Below are positions 1 through 8,616 of a stretch of DNA of 64,000 bases, one piece after another. Made by a program: the position numbers and the translations under genes. The stretch's first letter is position 1. Every line of letters starts with the position of its first letter. The notes beneath the pieces are model-generated. The model was not told the DNA's origin. It made no database searches and saw nothing but the letters and a program-made list of their open reading frames with translations. This DNA is from Phycisphaerae bacterium (lineage in GTDB: Bacteria; Planctomycetota; Phycisphaerae; Phycisphaerales; Phycisphaeraceae), in NCBI GenBank assembly GCA_030425705.1, contig JAUHZU010000001.1:1-64000 (forward strand), read 5' to 3'.

Positions 1-256
1 GCCAGCCCGCCTGCGTCACCGCCGCATGGAACGTGTCCACCGCCGACGCGTCGGGCATCGTCCACACGGCGAGGTAGTCGTACCCGGCCTTCTGCGGGGA
101 GGGGTCGGTGTTCTCGGCGAACGCGACGATCTCGATCCCCAGCCCCATAAGCTGCTGGATGGCCGGCCCGAGCTGCGCGACGTAGTCGCCGCGGTCGGCC
201 TCGGCCAGGGCGGTCCAGGCGGGCCTTGCTTTCCACAACTCAACCAGTACGTGCAT
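1..256 (-). CDS. DUF6616-like small protein (C-terminus cut off by window edge)
   Basis: The start codon is at 254-256, with AGGAG eight bases upstream. The 85 visible residues begin MHVLVELWKARPAWTAL and run off the left edge, so the C-terminus is missing. The pattern (short hydrophobic strand, WKARPAW, QLGPAIQQLMGLGIEIVAF, then YDYLAVWTMPD) matches, from memory, the uncharacterised DUF6616 family of about 110 residues. The size and strand pattern suggest a ferredoxin-like alpha/beta barrel fold of the kind seen in small monooxygenase-like proteins, but no catalytic residue is evident and no function is assigned. It is transcribed away from the thioredoxin gene on the other strand. Confidence 0.65.
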   Translation of the reverse strand, partial: MHVLVELWKARPAWTALAEADRGDYVAQLGPAIQQLMGLGIEIVAFAENTDPSPQKAGYDYLAVWTMPDASAVDTFHAAVTQAGW

Positions 257-344
257 CGTCTGCTCCTGTAAGAGGTTGGCACAGCATACCCGCCGGGCCG
301 GGGGGCGGGCACGGACCGGCATAGGGCCGAGAACCGATCGGCGG

Positions 345-350
345 TAGACT
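345..350 (+). promoter_or_regulatory. -10-like TAGACT upstream of the TlpA-like gene
   Basis: TAGACT resembles a sigma-70 -10 box. It would start transcription near 357, giving a leader of about 53 bases before the ATG at 410. No -35 box is evident. Confidence 0.4.
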
Positions 351-409
351 GCGTATGTGTGAAACACGGGCCCGCGTGGACCCGTCATTCCCCCGGAAAG
401 GAACCCGCC

Positions 410-1258
410 ATGAACCTCCGTTACGGACTCGCCGCCGCGGCCATCGCCGCGATCACCGTCCCCGCTACCGCCGAGGTCGGCGTCGGCGACACCCCCGCGT
501 TCGACTTTACCACGCTCGACGGCACCGATGTCTCCAGCGAAGACCTCGGCGGCCACGTCGTCGTCCTCGACTTCTGGGCCACTTGGTGTGGCCCCTGCAT
601 CGCGTCCTTCCCCCATATGAAGGAGCTGTACCACCGGTACAACGACCTGGGCGTCGAGGTCTACGGCATCTCGATCGACGACGAACGCGCCCCGCTCGAC
701 ACCTTCCTTGAGAACAACGACCTGCCCTGGCACATCGCCCACGACGAAGACGCCTGGGAAGGCATGGCCAAGGACTTCGGCGTGACCGGCATCCCCAGCA
801 TCTTCGTCTTCTCGCCGGACGGCGAGGTTGTCTGGGCCGGCCACCCGATGCGCCTGACCGAAGAGGTCATGGACGGCATCGTGACCGAGTACCTCGACGC
901 CGACCTGCCCAGCTACACCTACGAGGTGGTGCTGGAAGAAGACGCGATGCTCGACGAAGACGACGAGCGCACCTACGACGGCAAGCTGCTGCAGAAGTTC
1001 ACCGTCGAGCTCGAGGCCGGCGAGACCTATCAGATCGACATGTCGTCGGACCACTTCGACACCTTCATGGCTGTCCACACCCCTTCGGGCGATGTGGAAG
1101 TGAACGACGACGGCCCGGAAGGCACGAACTCGCGCCTCACCGTGGTGGCGGACGAGGCGGGGGTCTACACCGTCTACGCGACGACCTTCGGCCAGGGCGA
1201 GGCCGGCGGCTTCCTGCTCAAGGTCCAGCACCGGGTTGTGGAAGGCAGCCAGAACTAG
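410..1258 (+). CDS. Secreted TlpA/ResA-like thioredoxin with C-terminal PPC-like domain
   Basis: 282 residues. The ATG at 410 is preferred over an upstream GTG at 359 because GGAAAGGA lies just before it and a signal peptide (residues 1-22, ending PATA) then starts the protein. Residues about 23-165 form a TlpA-type thioredoxin domain with the redox motif FWATWCGPC (cysteines 60 and 63) and the cis-proline region TGIPSIFVF. Residues about 175-280 resemble a bacterial pre-peptidase C-terminal (PPC) domain: FTVELEAGETYQIDM, DTFMAVHTPSG, NDDGPEGTNSRL. The likely role is disulfide reduction or exchange in the periplasm, with the PPC-like module binding or targeting. The fusion is uncommon; such modules normally follow proteases. 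The gene stands alone and is followed by a strong terminator. Confidence 0.9.
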   Translation: MNLRYGLAAAAIAAITVPATAEVGVGDTPAFDFTTLDGTDVSSEDLGGHVVVLDFWATWCGPCIASFPHMKELYHRYNDLGVEVYGISIDDERAPLDTFLENNDLPWHIAHDEDAWEGMAKDFGVTGIPSIFVFSPDGEVVWAGHPMRLTEEVMDGIVTEYLDADLPSYTYEVVLEEDAMLDEDDERTYDGKLLQKFTVELEAGETYQIDMSSDHFDTFMAVHTPSGDVEVNDDGPEGTNSRLTVVADEAGVYTVYATTFGQGEAGGFLLKVQHRVVEGSQN

Positions 1259-1286
1259 CCCCGCGGCATCGACCGACAAAACCCGC

Positions 1287-1322
1287 AAAGGCCGGCTACC
1301 CGCGTAGCCGGCCTTTGTTTTT
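1287..1322 (+). terminator. Rho-independent terminator after the TlpA-like gene
   Basis: A 13-bp perfect stem (AAAGGCCGGCTAC / GTAGCCGGCCTTT) with a 4-base loop is followed by GTTTTT. Confidence 0.9.
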
Positions 1323-1439
1323 CGCCCGGTCGCGCGTGCGTGGACGAGGTGGCCCGGATGCCATGGCGTAACATGGTGTTTGCCGGGGCGTCCGTGTGAT
1401 GCCGATGTGTGTGGGTGTAACCCGATCGATTGGAGCCTT

Positions 1440-3395
1440 ATGCCGACGCTGACCCGCGACCTGAACCGACGCCAATTCATCGGGCACGCCGGGGGCGTGG
1501 GGATGCTGGCCATGCTGGGGGTGCCGGGGGCGCTGCGTGCCCGGGGCAGTGCCGACCCCGCGTTTGTGTTCCTCGAAGCCGAGGGGTTCGACGACTTGGG
1601 CGGCTGGGACCTGGACCAGCAGTCGATGGACCAGATGGCCTCGCCGTACCTGCTCGCACACGGGCTGGGCGTGCCGGTGGACGACGCAACGACGTCGGTT
1701 ACCTTCCCCTCGGCCGGGACGTACCGCGCCTGGGTGCGGACGCGCGACTGGGTCGCCCCCTGGGATGCGCCCGGCGCGCCGGGCAGGTTCCAACTGCTCG
1801 TCGATGGGACGCCGCTCCATACGACCTTCGGCACCGAGGGCGCAGACTGGCACTGGCAGGACGGCGGGACGGTCGAAGTGGGCACCGGCGACACGACCGT
1901 GGCGCTGCACGACCTCACCGGCTTTGAGGGGCGCTGCGAGGCGGTCCTGTTCTGCAAGGACACCGGCTTCGAGCCGACCAACGACCTGGACGCCTTGACC
2001 CGCTTTCGCCGGGCGCTGCTCGGGCTGCCCGACGAGCCCGACGACGGCGGGTCGTTCGACCTGGTCGTCGTGGGCGGGGGGATCGCGGGGACGTGTGCCG
2101 CGCTCTCGGCCGCGCGGCAGGGGTTGACCGTCGCGCTGGTGCAGGACCGCCCGGTGCTCGGGGGCAACGGCAGCTCGGAGGTCCGCGTCTGGCCGGAGGG
2201 CCACGTGCAGGTCGAGCCGTTCACGCACATCGGCGACATCGTGCAGGAGCTGCTCCCGCCCCCGCCGGCCGGGCACCACGGGACGCGCAACGGCCAGGCG
2301 GCGCACTTCTACGACGACCAGCGCAAGCTCGACCTGGTCCGTGCCGAGCCGCGGATTACCCTGCTGCACGAGCAGCGCGCGGTCCGTGTCGAGACCGCCG
2401 ACGAGACGGTCCGCGCGGTCGTGATCCAGCACACCCGGACCGGCCGGTGGACGCGCATCGCCGGCCGGCTCTTCGCCGACTGCACGGGCGACGCGGTCGT
2501 CGGCCACTTGGCGGGCGCGGACTACGAGTTCGCCCCGACGGGCAACATGGGCAACAGCAACCTGTGGAGCGTGCTCGACGCCGCCGACGAGCAAGAGGTC
2601 CTGCAGTGCGAGTGCAAGGACAAGGACGCGCTGAGCGCCGCGTTCGAGGCGGGGGACACCGAGCAGCAGTTCCCGCGTTGCCCGTGGGCAATCGACCTGA
2701 GCGACAAGCCGTTCCCGGGCCGGGCGAACTACCGCGGGCAGTGGGGCGGGGCCGACCCGCTGGCGAACCTCGGCGGGTGGTTCTGGGAGAGCGGCTTCGA
2801 CAAGGACCCGATCGAAGACATCGAGCGCATCCGCGACCTGAACTTCCGCGCGATGTACGGCGCGTGGGACACGCTCAAGAACGTCGATGGCATGTACCCC
2901 AACCACCGGCTGGGCTGGTCCGCGTTCATCGCCGGCAAGCGCGAGTCGCGCCGGCTCATGGGCGACGTCGTGCTCGATGCCGAGGACTTCCTCGAAGGCC
3001 GGGACTACGAAGACAAGGCCTTCCCCTGCTCCTGGCACATCGACCTGCACGTCGCGCACCCGTCGTTCGACGACGGGCTGGAGGGCGAGGAGTTCATCTC
3101 CCAGGCCACGGCCGGCGCGGGCTACACGTACCAGGGCCCGTACTGGGCGCCGTACCGCACGCTCTACAGCCGGAACATCGGCAACCTGTTTATGGCCGGG
3201 CGCGACATCAGCGTCACGAAAGCGGGGCTGGGGCCGGTCCGCGTGATGCGGACCTGCGGCGCGATGGGCGAGGTCGTCGGAAAGGCCGCGGCGGTCTGCG
3301 TCCGGGAGGGGACCACCCCACGCGGCGTGTACGCCGACCACCTCGGCAAGCTGCACGAACTGATGCGCCAGCCGGGCGCGACGCGGGTCGGGTAG
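1440..3395 (+). CDS. Tat-exported FAD-dependent oxidoreductase (FAD_oxidored type)
   Basis: 651 residues. The ATG at 1440 places a twin-arginine-like signal (NRRQFIGHAGG) at the N-terminus, so a longer frame upstream is rejected. Residues about 35-185 form a beta-rich module with aromatic residues (TYRAWVRTRDWV, DWHWQDGG) resembling carbohydrate-binding or golvesin-like domains. A Rossmann dinucleotide-binding motif VVVGGGIAGTCAA follows at about residue 209, then LGGNGSSEVR and the C-terminal FAD signature NLFMAGRDISVT. This is the PF12831-like family, abundant in planctomycetes and often linked to polysaccharide breakdown. The substrate is unknown. It converges with the peptidase gene downstream across 120 bases without an obvious terminator. 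Confidence 0.88.
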   Translation: MPTLTRDLNRRQFIGHAGGVGMLAMLGVPGALRARGSADPAFVFLEAEGFDDLGGWDLDQQSMDQMASPYLLAHGLGVPVDDATTSVTFPSAGTYRAWVRTRDWVAPWDAPGAPGRFQLLVDGTPLHTTFGTEGADWHWQDGGTVEVGTGDTTVALHDLTGFEGRCEAVLFCKDTGFEPTNDLDALTRFRRALLGLPDEPDDGGSFDLVVVGGGIAGTCAALSAARQGLTVALVQDRPVLGGNGSSEVRVWPEGHVQVEPFTHIGDIVQELLPPPPAGHHGTRNGQAAHFYDDQRKLDLVRAEPRITLLHEQRAVRVETADETVRAVVIQHTRTGRWTRIAGRLFADCTGDAVVGHLAGADYEFAPTGNMGNSNLWSVLDAADEQEVLQCECKDKDALSAAFEAGDTEQQFPRCPWAIDLSDKPFPGRANYRGQWGGADPLANLGGWFWESGFDKDPIEDIERIRDLNFRAMYGAWDTLKNVDGMYPNHRLGWSAFIAGKRESRRLMGDVVLDAEDFLEGRDYEDKAFPCSWHIDLHVAHPSFDDGLEGEEFISQATAGAGYTYQGPYWAPYRTLYSRNIGNLFMAGRDISVTKAGLGPVRVMRTCGAMGEVVGKAAAVCVREGTTPRGVYADHLGKLHELMRQPGATRVG

Positions 3396-3515
3396 CTGGG
3401 TTGGCGCGTGCCCGGGTGGGTGGCGCTCGCGGGACACGCTCTACACAACCTGCGGGAGACCGGCGCACTGCGGCAGACCGGCGTCCATAGGCCGCCGGCG
3501 GTCTGTGGCTGCGGA

Positions 3516-5642
3516 TCAGCCCAGACCGTTGATGCGGAGGAACGCGTCGGTGTTCGGGCCACGGCCGCGGAACTGCTCGAAGACCACCGCCGGGTCCTCC
3601 CCGCCGCCCAGCGCCAGGAACGTGTCGCGGAAGCGGCGGCCGATCTCGGCGACCTTGTCCTCGTTGTCCAGGCCGGCCTCCTCGAACGCGCTGAAGCAGT
3701 CGGCGCAGAGCACGTCCGACCAGAGGTAGCTGTAGTACCCCGCCGCGTACCCGCCGCCGAAGATGTGTCCGAACCCGCAGAGGAAGCGGTTATCCTTCAG
3801 GGGGGGCAGGGGGGAGTACTCGGTGGCGATCTCGAAGTGCAGCTCCTGGGCGGTCTTGGGGCCGTCGGGGTCGAACGTGCTGTGGAGCGTCATGTCGGTG
3901 ACGCCGAACTCGAGCTGGCGGATGTAGCGTGAGCCCATGCGGAAGGTGCGTGCGGCGACGATCTTCTCGAAGAGGTCGTCGGGCAGCGGGGCGCCGGTCT
4001 CGACGTGGGCCGTCATGCCGACGAGCGTGGGCTTGTGGTAGCACCAGTTCTCCATGAACTGGCTGCAGATCTCGACGGCGTCCCACTCGACGCCGGTGAC
4101 GCCGGCCGCGTCGGGCTCGTCGATGGTGGTGAGCATGCCCTGCAGCGCGTGGCCGAACTCGTGGAACAGCGTCTCGACCTCGCTGAAGCTCATGAGCGAG
4201 GGCGTGCCGCCGTGGTCCGGGTCGCCGATGGGCGGGGTGCCGTTACAGTTGTTGTAGACGACCGGGACCGTGAGCCCGCCGCCGGAGACCCGCCGGTTAA
4301 GGCAGATATCCATCCACGCGCCGCCCTGCTTGTCCTCCGGGCGGGAGTAGGGGTCGAGGTAGAACCCGGCGATGGTGTCGCCCATCTCGTCCTGGATGTG
4401 GTAGTACTGCACGTCGTCGTTCCACCGCGGGGCCGCGGCGTCGTCACGCTCGAACGTGATGCCGAACAGCTTCGTGCAGATGCCGAACATGCCCTCGAGC
4501 ACGCGGGGCATCGGGAAGTACGGCCGGAGCTGGTCGTCGGTGAAGTCGAACAGTTTTTCACGCAGGCGCTCGGCCCAGAAGCTGGCGTCCCACTGCGCCA
4601 GCGGCTCGTCCTGGCCGGAGGCCTTGGCCAGCTCGCGGAGCGCTTCGAGGTCGCTGCCCGCGGTTTTGGACGCCGCGGCGCGGACCTCGTCGCTGATCTG
4701 TTTCACGGCGTCGACGCTCTCGGCCATCTTCGTGCTCAGCGACAGCGCCGCGTGGTGTGGGTAGCCCAGTAGCGCGGCGCGCTCCTTGCGCAGCTTCAGG
4801 GTCTTGGCGATGATGTCGGTGTTGTCCAGCTTGCCCGACGACGCCCGGGTGGTGTAGGCCCGGTAGACCGCCTCGCGGAGCGCGCGGTTGCGGCAGTGCT
4901 CCATGAAGGGCACGAAGCTGGGGTAGTCGAGCGTGATCCGCCAGGGGCCGTCTTCGGGCGTGGCCTTCGTCTCGGGCTTGTGCTTCTGGTTGTAGGACTG
5001 GGCCGCGCCCGTCTTGAGCGACTTGGGCCAGCCCTCGGTGTCGGCCTTGTGGTTGACGATCAGCTCGTAGGCCTTGGTCGCGTCGAGGACGTGGTTGCTG
5101 AAGTCGGTGGAGAGCTGCGAGAGCTGCTCGGAGATCTCGAGGAAGCGGGCTTTCGCGTCGCCCTCGAGCGCGACGCCGGCGTGCTCGGCCGCGAGGATCT
5201 TCTGCTCGATGATGCGTTGACGCGGCCGGCTGTACGAGGCCCACGCCTCGCCGTCGCGCAGCTTCACGAGCGCCTCGTAGATCGGCTTGCTCTGCCCCAG
5301 CCGTAGCGAGAACTGCACGACCTTCGGCTGCACCGCCTCGTGGGCCGTCCGCAACGCGTCGGTGTTCTTCACCCCCAGCAGGTGGCCGACCGGCGACCAG
5401 AAGTAGGAGAACGCGTAGCCCAGGTCCTGCAGCGGCTCGACCACGCTGTCCCAGGTCGGCTCGGCCCCGGCTCCGAGCGACGCCTCGAGGGCCTCCAGCT
5501 TCTGGTTCAGCTCCGCCAGCCGGTACTCGACACCCGGCACCACGTGCTCGGGGGCGATGCGGTCCAGCGCGGGGTAGCCGGTGTTGACCAGCAGCGGGTT
5601 GTCGGCCAGGTCGGTCGGTGTCGTCGTGTCGGTCGCGGTCAT
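3516..5642 (-). CDS. prlC: M3-family oligopeptidase (oligopeptidase A / PrlC type)
   Basis: 708 residues, close to the usual length for oligopeptidase A. The zinc motif HEFGH is at residues 494-498 and the third-ligand region GVEWDAVEICSQFMENW follows. The C-terminal part contains the conserved FGHIFGGGYAAGYYSYLWSD. The start ATG has AAGGAAG upstream. It is expected to degrade short peptides, including cleaved signal peptides, in the cytoplasm; no signal peptide is seen. The scpA stop codon lies 45 bases upstream on the same strand, so the two may be co-transcribed. Confidence 0.93.
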   Translation of the reverse strand: MTATDTTTPTDLADNPLLVNTGYPALDRIAPEHVVPGVEYRLAELNQKLEALEASLGAGAEPTWDSVVEPLQDLGYAFSYFWSPVGHLLGVKNTDALRTAHEAVQPKVVQFSLRLGQSKPIYEALVKLRDGEAWASYSRPRQRIIEQKILAAEHAGVALEGDAKARFLEISEQLSQLSTDFSNHVLDATKAYELIVNHKADTEGWPKSLKTGAAQSYNQKHKPETKATPEDGPWRITLDYPSFVPFMEHCRNRALREAVYRAYTTRASSGKLDNTDIIAKTLKLRKERAALLGYPHHAALSLSTKMAESVDAVKQISDEVRAAASKTAGSDLEALRELAKASGQDEPLAQWDASFWAERLREKLFDFTDDQLRPYFPMPRVLEGMFGICTKLFGITFERDDAAAPRWNDDVQYYHIQDEMGDTIAGFYLDPYSRPEDKQGGAWMDICLNRRVSGGGLTVPVVYNNCNGTPPIGDPDHGGTPSLMSFSEVETLFHEFGHALQGMLTTIDEPDAAGVTGVEWDAVEICSQFMENWCYHKPTLVGMTAHVETGAPLPDDLFEKIVAARTFRMGSRYIRQLEFGVTDMTLHSTFDPDGPKTAQELHFEIATEYSPLPPLKDNRFLCGFGHIFGGGYAAGYYSYLWSDVLCADCFSAFEEAGLDNEDKVAEIGRRFRDTFLALGGGEDPAVVFEQFRGRGPNTDAFLRINGLG

Positions 5643-5687
5643 GGTCTTCCTTCTGTGTGGTGCGCGGTCGCTGAGCGGCCGAATGTT

Positions 5688-6842
5688 CTACGCCTCGTCC
5701 CCGTCCCCGTGTTCGAGGTAGTCCGCGTCGTCGGCCTCGATCGCCAGTTCTTCCTCGTCCAACTCGTCTATCCCGTCGGCCTGCTCCGACTTGTAACGCT
5801 TGAGGTCGAACGCCTCGCCGCGCTGCTCGGCGTCCTGTTTGGCCTGAAGCGTGGCCCGCAGGCGCTCGCGGCGCTCGAACCGCAGCCGGCTCGCTTCGTC
5901 CGGCCAGTCGTAGCGCATCTGACCGGTGGCGGGGTCGGTCCAGTCGGTCGCGGCGTCGGTGTCGTGCTGGTCCTTCCTGCGTTCGGACTCGGGTACCAGG
6001 ACCAGCCGGATGTGCCCGCCGGGCTTGGTCGGGTCGATGGTGTCGCCCGCCTGCACGGTGACGAGGTGCTGGCGGACCAGCTCCAGCGTCGCGAGGAACA
6101 GTCCGATCATCTCCGACTTGCCTTTGCGTCCCTCGAAGATCTCGGCGAGCGACAGGCCTTCGGGCGGGGCGTCGCGCTTCAGCCGGTCGTGGATGTCCTC
6201 GGCGTGGAGGGAGATAGGCGTGTCGTCGTAGGTGACCTCGTGGTCGCCCAGGTGGCCGACGGACTCGAGGATGTTTCCGAACGCGGCGCAGAGGTCAAAG
6301 ACGTTGACATCTTCGAGGTCGAGGGTTTTTTCCTCGGGCTTCTCGTCTTCCTGGATGCGTTTGCCGGCCCTGGCATGGACCGGGAAGCGGTTCTCCCACT
6401 CCGCCGCGCGGTCTTCGAGCGTGTAGGCGGCGTCCTTGTAGGCCTTGTAGGCGAGCAGCGACTGGACGAGCTCGAAGCGCGGGTCCTGCTCGGGCTCGTC
6501 GGGGATGTCGCGGGTCGGGTCGTCGTCCTCGTCGGCCCGCTGGCCGGCGGGGATGATCATCCGCGACTTCACCTCGACCAGGGTCGCGGCCATCACGAGG
6601 AACTCGCCCGCCGACTCGACATCGATCTGCTTGATGACCTCCAGGTGGCGGAGGTACTGCTCGGTGAGCGTGGCCATGGGGATGTCGTGCAGGTCGATCT
6701 CGTGGCGTTTCACGAGGTAGAGCAGCAGGTCCATGGGCCCGGCGTAGGCGTCCAGCCGGATGCGGTAGTCGGCGGTGTGGGGTGCCGGGTCTCGGGTCTC
6801 GGGGCTCGGCGTCGGTGTGTCGGTTTCTGTCGTCATGGGCAT
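5688..6842 (-). CDS. scpA: Segregation and condensation protein A (kleisin of SMC complex)
   Basis: About 384 residues from the ATG at 6842. An ATG at 6866 is unlikely because it lies inside the -10-like TATGAT (6862-6867); the ATG at 6836 is an alternative. The ScpA signature is clear: IRLDAYAGPMDLLLYLVKRHEIDLHDIP near the start, then the helical block TEQYLRHLEVIKQIDVESAGEF and a winged-helix-like segment containing SLAEIFEGRKGKSEMIGLFLATLELVR. ScpA bridges the SMC heads with ScpB in chromosome compaction. The C-terminal 80 residues are charged and specific to this lineage, making it longer than the typical 250-residue protein. scpB is not adjacent. Confidence 0.93.
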   Translation of the reverse strand: MPMTTETDTPTPSPETRDPAPHTADYRIRLDAYAGPMDLLLYLVKRHEIDLHDIPMATLTEQYLRHLEVIKQIDVESAGEFLVMAATLVEVKSRMIIPAGQRADEDDDPTRDIPDEPEQDPRFELVQSLLAYKAYKDAAYTLEDRAAEWENRFPVHARAGKRIQEDEKPEEKTLDLEDVNVFDLCAAFGNILESVGHLGDHEVTYDDTPISLHAEDIHDRLKRDAPPEGLSLAEIFEGRKGKSEMIGLFLATLELVRQHLVTVQAGDTIDPTKPGGHIRLVLVPESERRKDQHDTDAATDWTDPATGQMRYDWPDEASRLRFERRERLRATLQAKQDAEQRGEAFDLKRYKSEQADGIDELDEEELAIEADDADYLEHGDGDEA

Positions 6843-6860
6843 CCGGCCTGGGGTAGGGGT

Positions 6861-6867
6861 TATCATA
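6861..6867. promoter_or_regulatory. Overlapping divergent -10 elements (scpA / kdsD-like)
   Basis: The heptamer TATCATA reads TATCAT on the plus strand and TATGAT on the minus strand, so a single site could serve as the -10 for both divergent genes. The plus ATG is 11 bases from the box and the minus ATG 19 bases. Confidence 0.45.
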
Positions 6868-6877
6868 GCGGGTACCG

Positions 6878-7891
6878 ATGACGACCCCGCCCGAAACCTC
6901 CACCTCTCACGCCGCCTTCGCCCAGAGCGTCCTGGACGCCGAGCGCGACGCGATCGGGCTGATCCGGCTGGACGACGGGTTCGACCGTGCGGTAGAGCTG
7001 ATCCGCGGCCTGCCGGGGGCGCTGGTCGTTTCCGGGCTGGGCAAGAGCGGGCTGATCGGCCAGAAGCTCACCGCGACGTTCGCGTCGACCGGCACGCCCA
7101 GCCACTTCCTGCACCCGGTCGAGGCGATGCACGGCGACCTGGGCCGGGTCCGCCGCGGCGATGCCGTGCTGCTATTGAGCTTCGGCGGCGGGACCGAGGA
7201 GGTCCTCACCCTCGCCATGCTGCTCAAGCAGGACAACATCCCGATGATCGCGATGGTGGGCAAGCCCGGCAGCGAGCTCGGCCGGCTCTGCGACATCACC
7301 CTCTCGGTCGGCGACATCACCGAGGCCTGCCCGCACAACCTCGCGCCCACCGCGAGCACGACCGCGACCATGGCGCTGGGCGACGCGCTGGCGCTGAGCG
7401 TGATGCGGGCCCGGGACTTCAGCGCCAGCGACTTCAAGAAGTACCACCCCGGCGGCGGGCTGGGCAAGCAGATGATGCCCGTGACGCAGGCGATGCGTTT
7501 CAAGTGCAGCGAGAACCTGCGGACGATCGCGCAGGGCACCGCGATGAGCGACGCCTACGCCCAGGCCGAGCAGGCCGCCAAGGACAGCGGGCTGCGCCGC
7601 CCCGGTGCGCTGCTGGTCGTGGACAACGCGGGCAGGCTCGTGGGCTTTGTCACCGACGGTGACCTGCGTTCGGCGCTCATCAAGCAGGGGCCCGGCGTGT
7701 GGACCAGCTCGATCGACACGATCATGACCCGCAGCCCCACGACCCTGCCGGACGACGCGCTGGTGCGCGACGCGGTGCACATCGTCCGCGAGCACCGCTT
7801 CGACGAGATCCCCGTCGTCGCCGACGACGGCCGACCGGTCGGGCTCATCGATGTGCAGGACCTGGCGGCGCTGAAAGTCATTGAAGGGTGA
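6878..7891 (+). CDS. kdsD: KpsF/GutQ-family arabinose-5-phosphate isomerase
   Basis: 337 residues: a SIS domain (about 35-175) followed by two CBS domains (about 205-335). The SIS part contains VVSGLGKSGLIGQKLTATF, STGTPSHFLHPVEAMHGDLG and the ATASTTATMALGDALA-like helix, all typical of KdsD/KpsF. The enzyme converts D-ribulose 5-phosphate to D-arabinose 5-phosphate, the first step of KDO synthesis for lipopolysaccharide. A kdsC-like gene follows on the same strand 120 bases later, supporting a KDO role over a sugar-alcohol (GutQ) one. The gap between the two carries a palindromic repeat pair. Confidence 0.92.
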   Translation: MTTPPETSTSHAAFAQSVLDAERDAIGLIRLDDGFDRAVELIRGLPGALVVSGLGKSGLIGQKLTATFASTGTPSHFLHPVEAMHGDLGRVRRGDAVLLLSFGGGTEEVLTLAMLLKQDNIPMIAMVGKPGSELGRLCDITLSVGDITEACPHNLAPTASTTATMALGDALALSVMRARDFSASDFKKYHPGGGLGKQMMPVTQAMRFKCSENLRTIAQGTAMSDAYAQAEQAAKDSGLRRPGALLVVDNAGRLVGFVTDGDLRSALIKQGPGVWTSSIDTIMTRSPTTLPDDALVRDAVHIVREHRFDEIPVVADDGRPVGLIDVQDLAALKVIEG

Positions 7892-7896
7892 GTTTT

Positions 7897-7921
7897 TAGC
7901 CGCCGCGTCACACGCGGCGGG
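7897..7921 (+). repeat. Palindromic repeat, left half of a REPIN-like doublet
   Basis: The core at 7900-7920 is CCGCCGCGT-CAC-ACGCGGCGG, preceded by TAG. The same sequence occurs in inverted orientation 22 bases downstream. Confidence 0.85.
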
Positions 7922-7943
7922 TCCGGGGTTGGATGGCATGCTC

Positions 7944-7968
7944 CCCGCCGCGTGTGACGCGGCGGCTA
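7944..7968 (-). repeat. Palindromic repeat, right half of a REPIN-like doublet
   Basis: The core at 7945-7965 is CCGCCGCGT-GTG-ACGCGGCGG followed by CTA. It is the exact reverse complement of the left copy, so the pair can fold as two small hairpins or one long one between kdsD and kdsC. Confidence 0.85.
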
Positions 7969-8011
7969 TCCTCGCCTGCGAAAAGCCCAAGTCAACAGTA
8001 CGAGAAACACC

Positions 8012-8524
8012 ATGTCCGTCGCCAAGGAAGTCCAGCTCATCATCTTCGACGTCGATGGCGTCCTGACCGACGGCGGGCTTTACGTCGACGACGACGGGAC
8101 ACCGATGAAGAAGTTCCATGTGCGTGACGGGCTGGGCATCAAGCTCGCGCAGTCGGCGGGTCTCAAGATCGCGGTTTTGACCGGCAAGGTCAGCGAGGTC
8201 GTGCACCACCGGATGAACGAGCTGGGCATCGAGCATTTCATCCAGGGCAGCAAGGACAAGGGGACCGACGTCCACGCGCTCGAGGCGATGGCCGGCGTCC
8301 CGCTGGAGCAGACGGCGTATGTCGGCGACGACCTGATCGACCTGCCTGCGTTTTCGAAGGTGGGCTACCCGATCGCCGTGGCCGACGCGGTCGCGGAGGT
8401 CAAAGACGCGGCGATGTTCGTGACCCACGCCAGGGGCGGTCAGGGCGCGGCCCGTGAGGCCATCGAGCACATCCTCAAGGCCCAGGGCAAGTGGGACGCG
8501 GTTGTGGCCCGCTTCGCGGGGTAA
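8012..8524 (+). CDS. kdsC: HAD-family KDO-8-phosphate phosphatase (KdsC type)
   Basis: 170 residues, the normal KdsC length. HAD motif I is FDVDGVLTDGG with its catalytic aspartates, followed by KKFHVRDGLGIK, motif II in VLTGK, and motif IV YVGDDLIDLP. These are the KdsC hallmarks (small tetrameric C0-type HAD). It removes phosphate from KDO 8-phosphate, two steps after the neighbouring isomerase. The next gene starts 92 bases downstream and is unrelated. Confidence 0.93.
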   Translation: MSVAKEVQLIIFDVDGVLTDGGLYVDDDGTPMKKFHVRDGLGIKLAQSAGLKIAVLTGKVSEVVHHRMNELGIEHFIQGSKDKGTDVHALEAMAGVPLEQTAYVGDDLIDLPAFSKVGYPIAVADAVAEVKDAAMFVTHARGGQGAAREAIEHILKAQGKWDAVVARFAG

Positions 8525-8616
8525 CCGCTGACGTCGATTTTTCTGGCTTACCCAGGAACCCGCCATCCCCCGACGCATCTAAACCCCGTAACAGGCAGCT
8601 TACGGGAGTGTTTGCG

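Noticed and set aside
1296-3437. 713-codon open frame opposite the FAD oxidoreductase
   Set aside because: Composition typical of the antisense of high-GC genes; the plus-strand gene has clear motifs and a signal sequence.
5340-6881. 513-codon plus-strand frame opposite scpA
   Set aside because: No motif, Val/Gly/Arg-rich, entirely explained by scpA and the end of the M3 peptidase gene.
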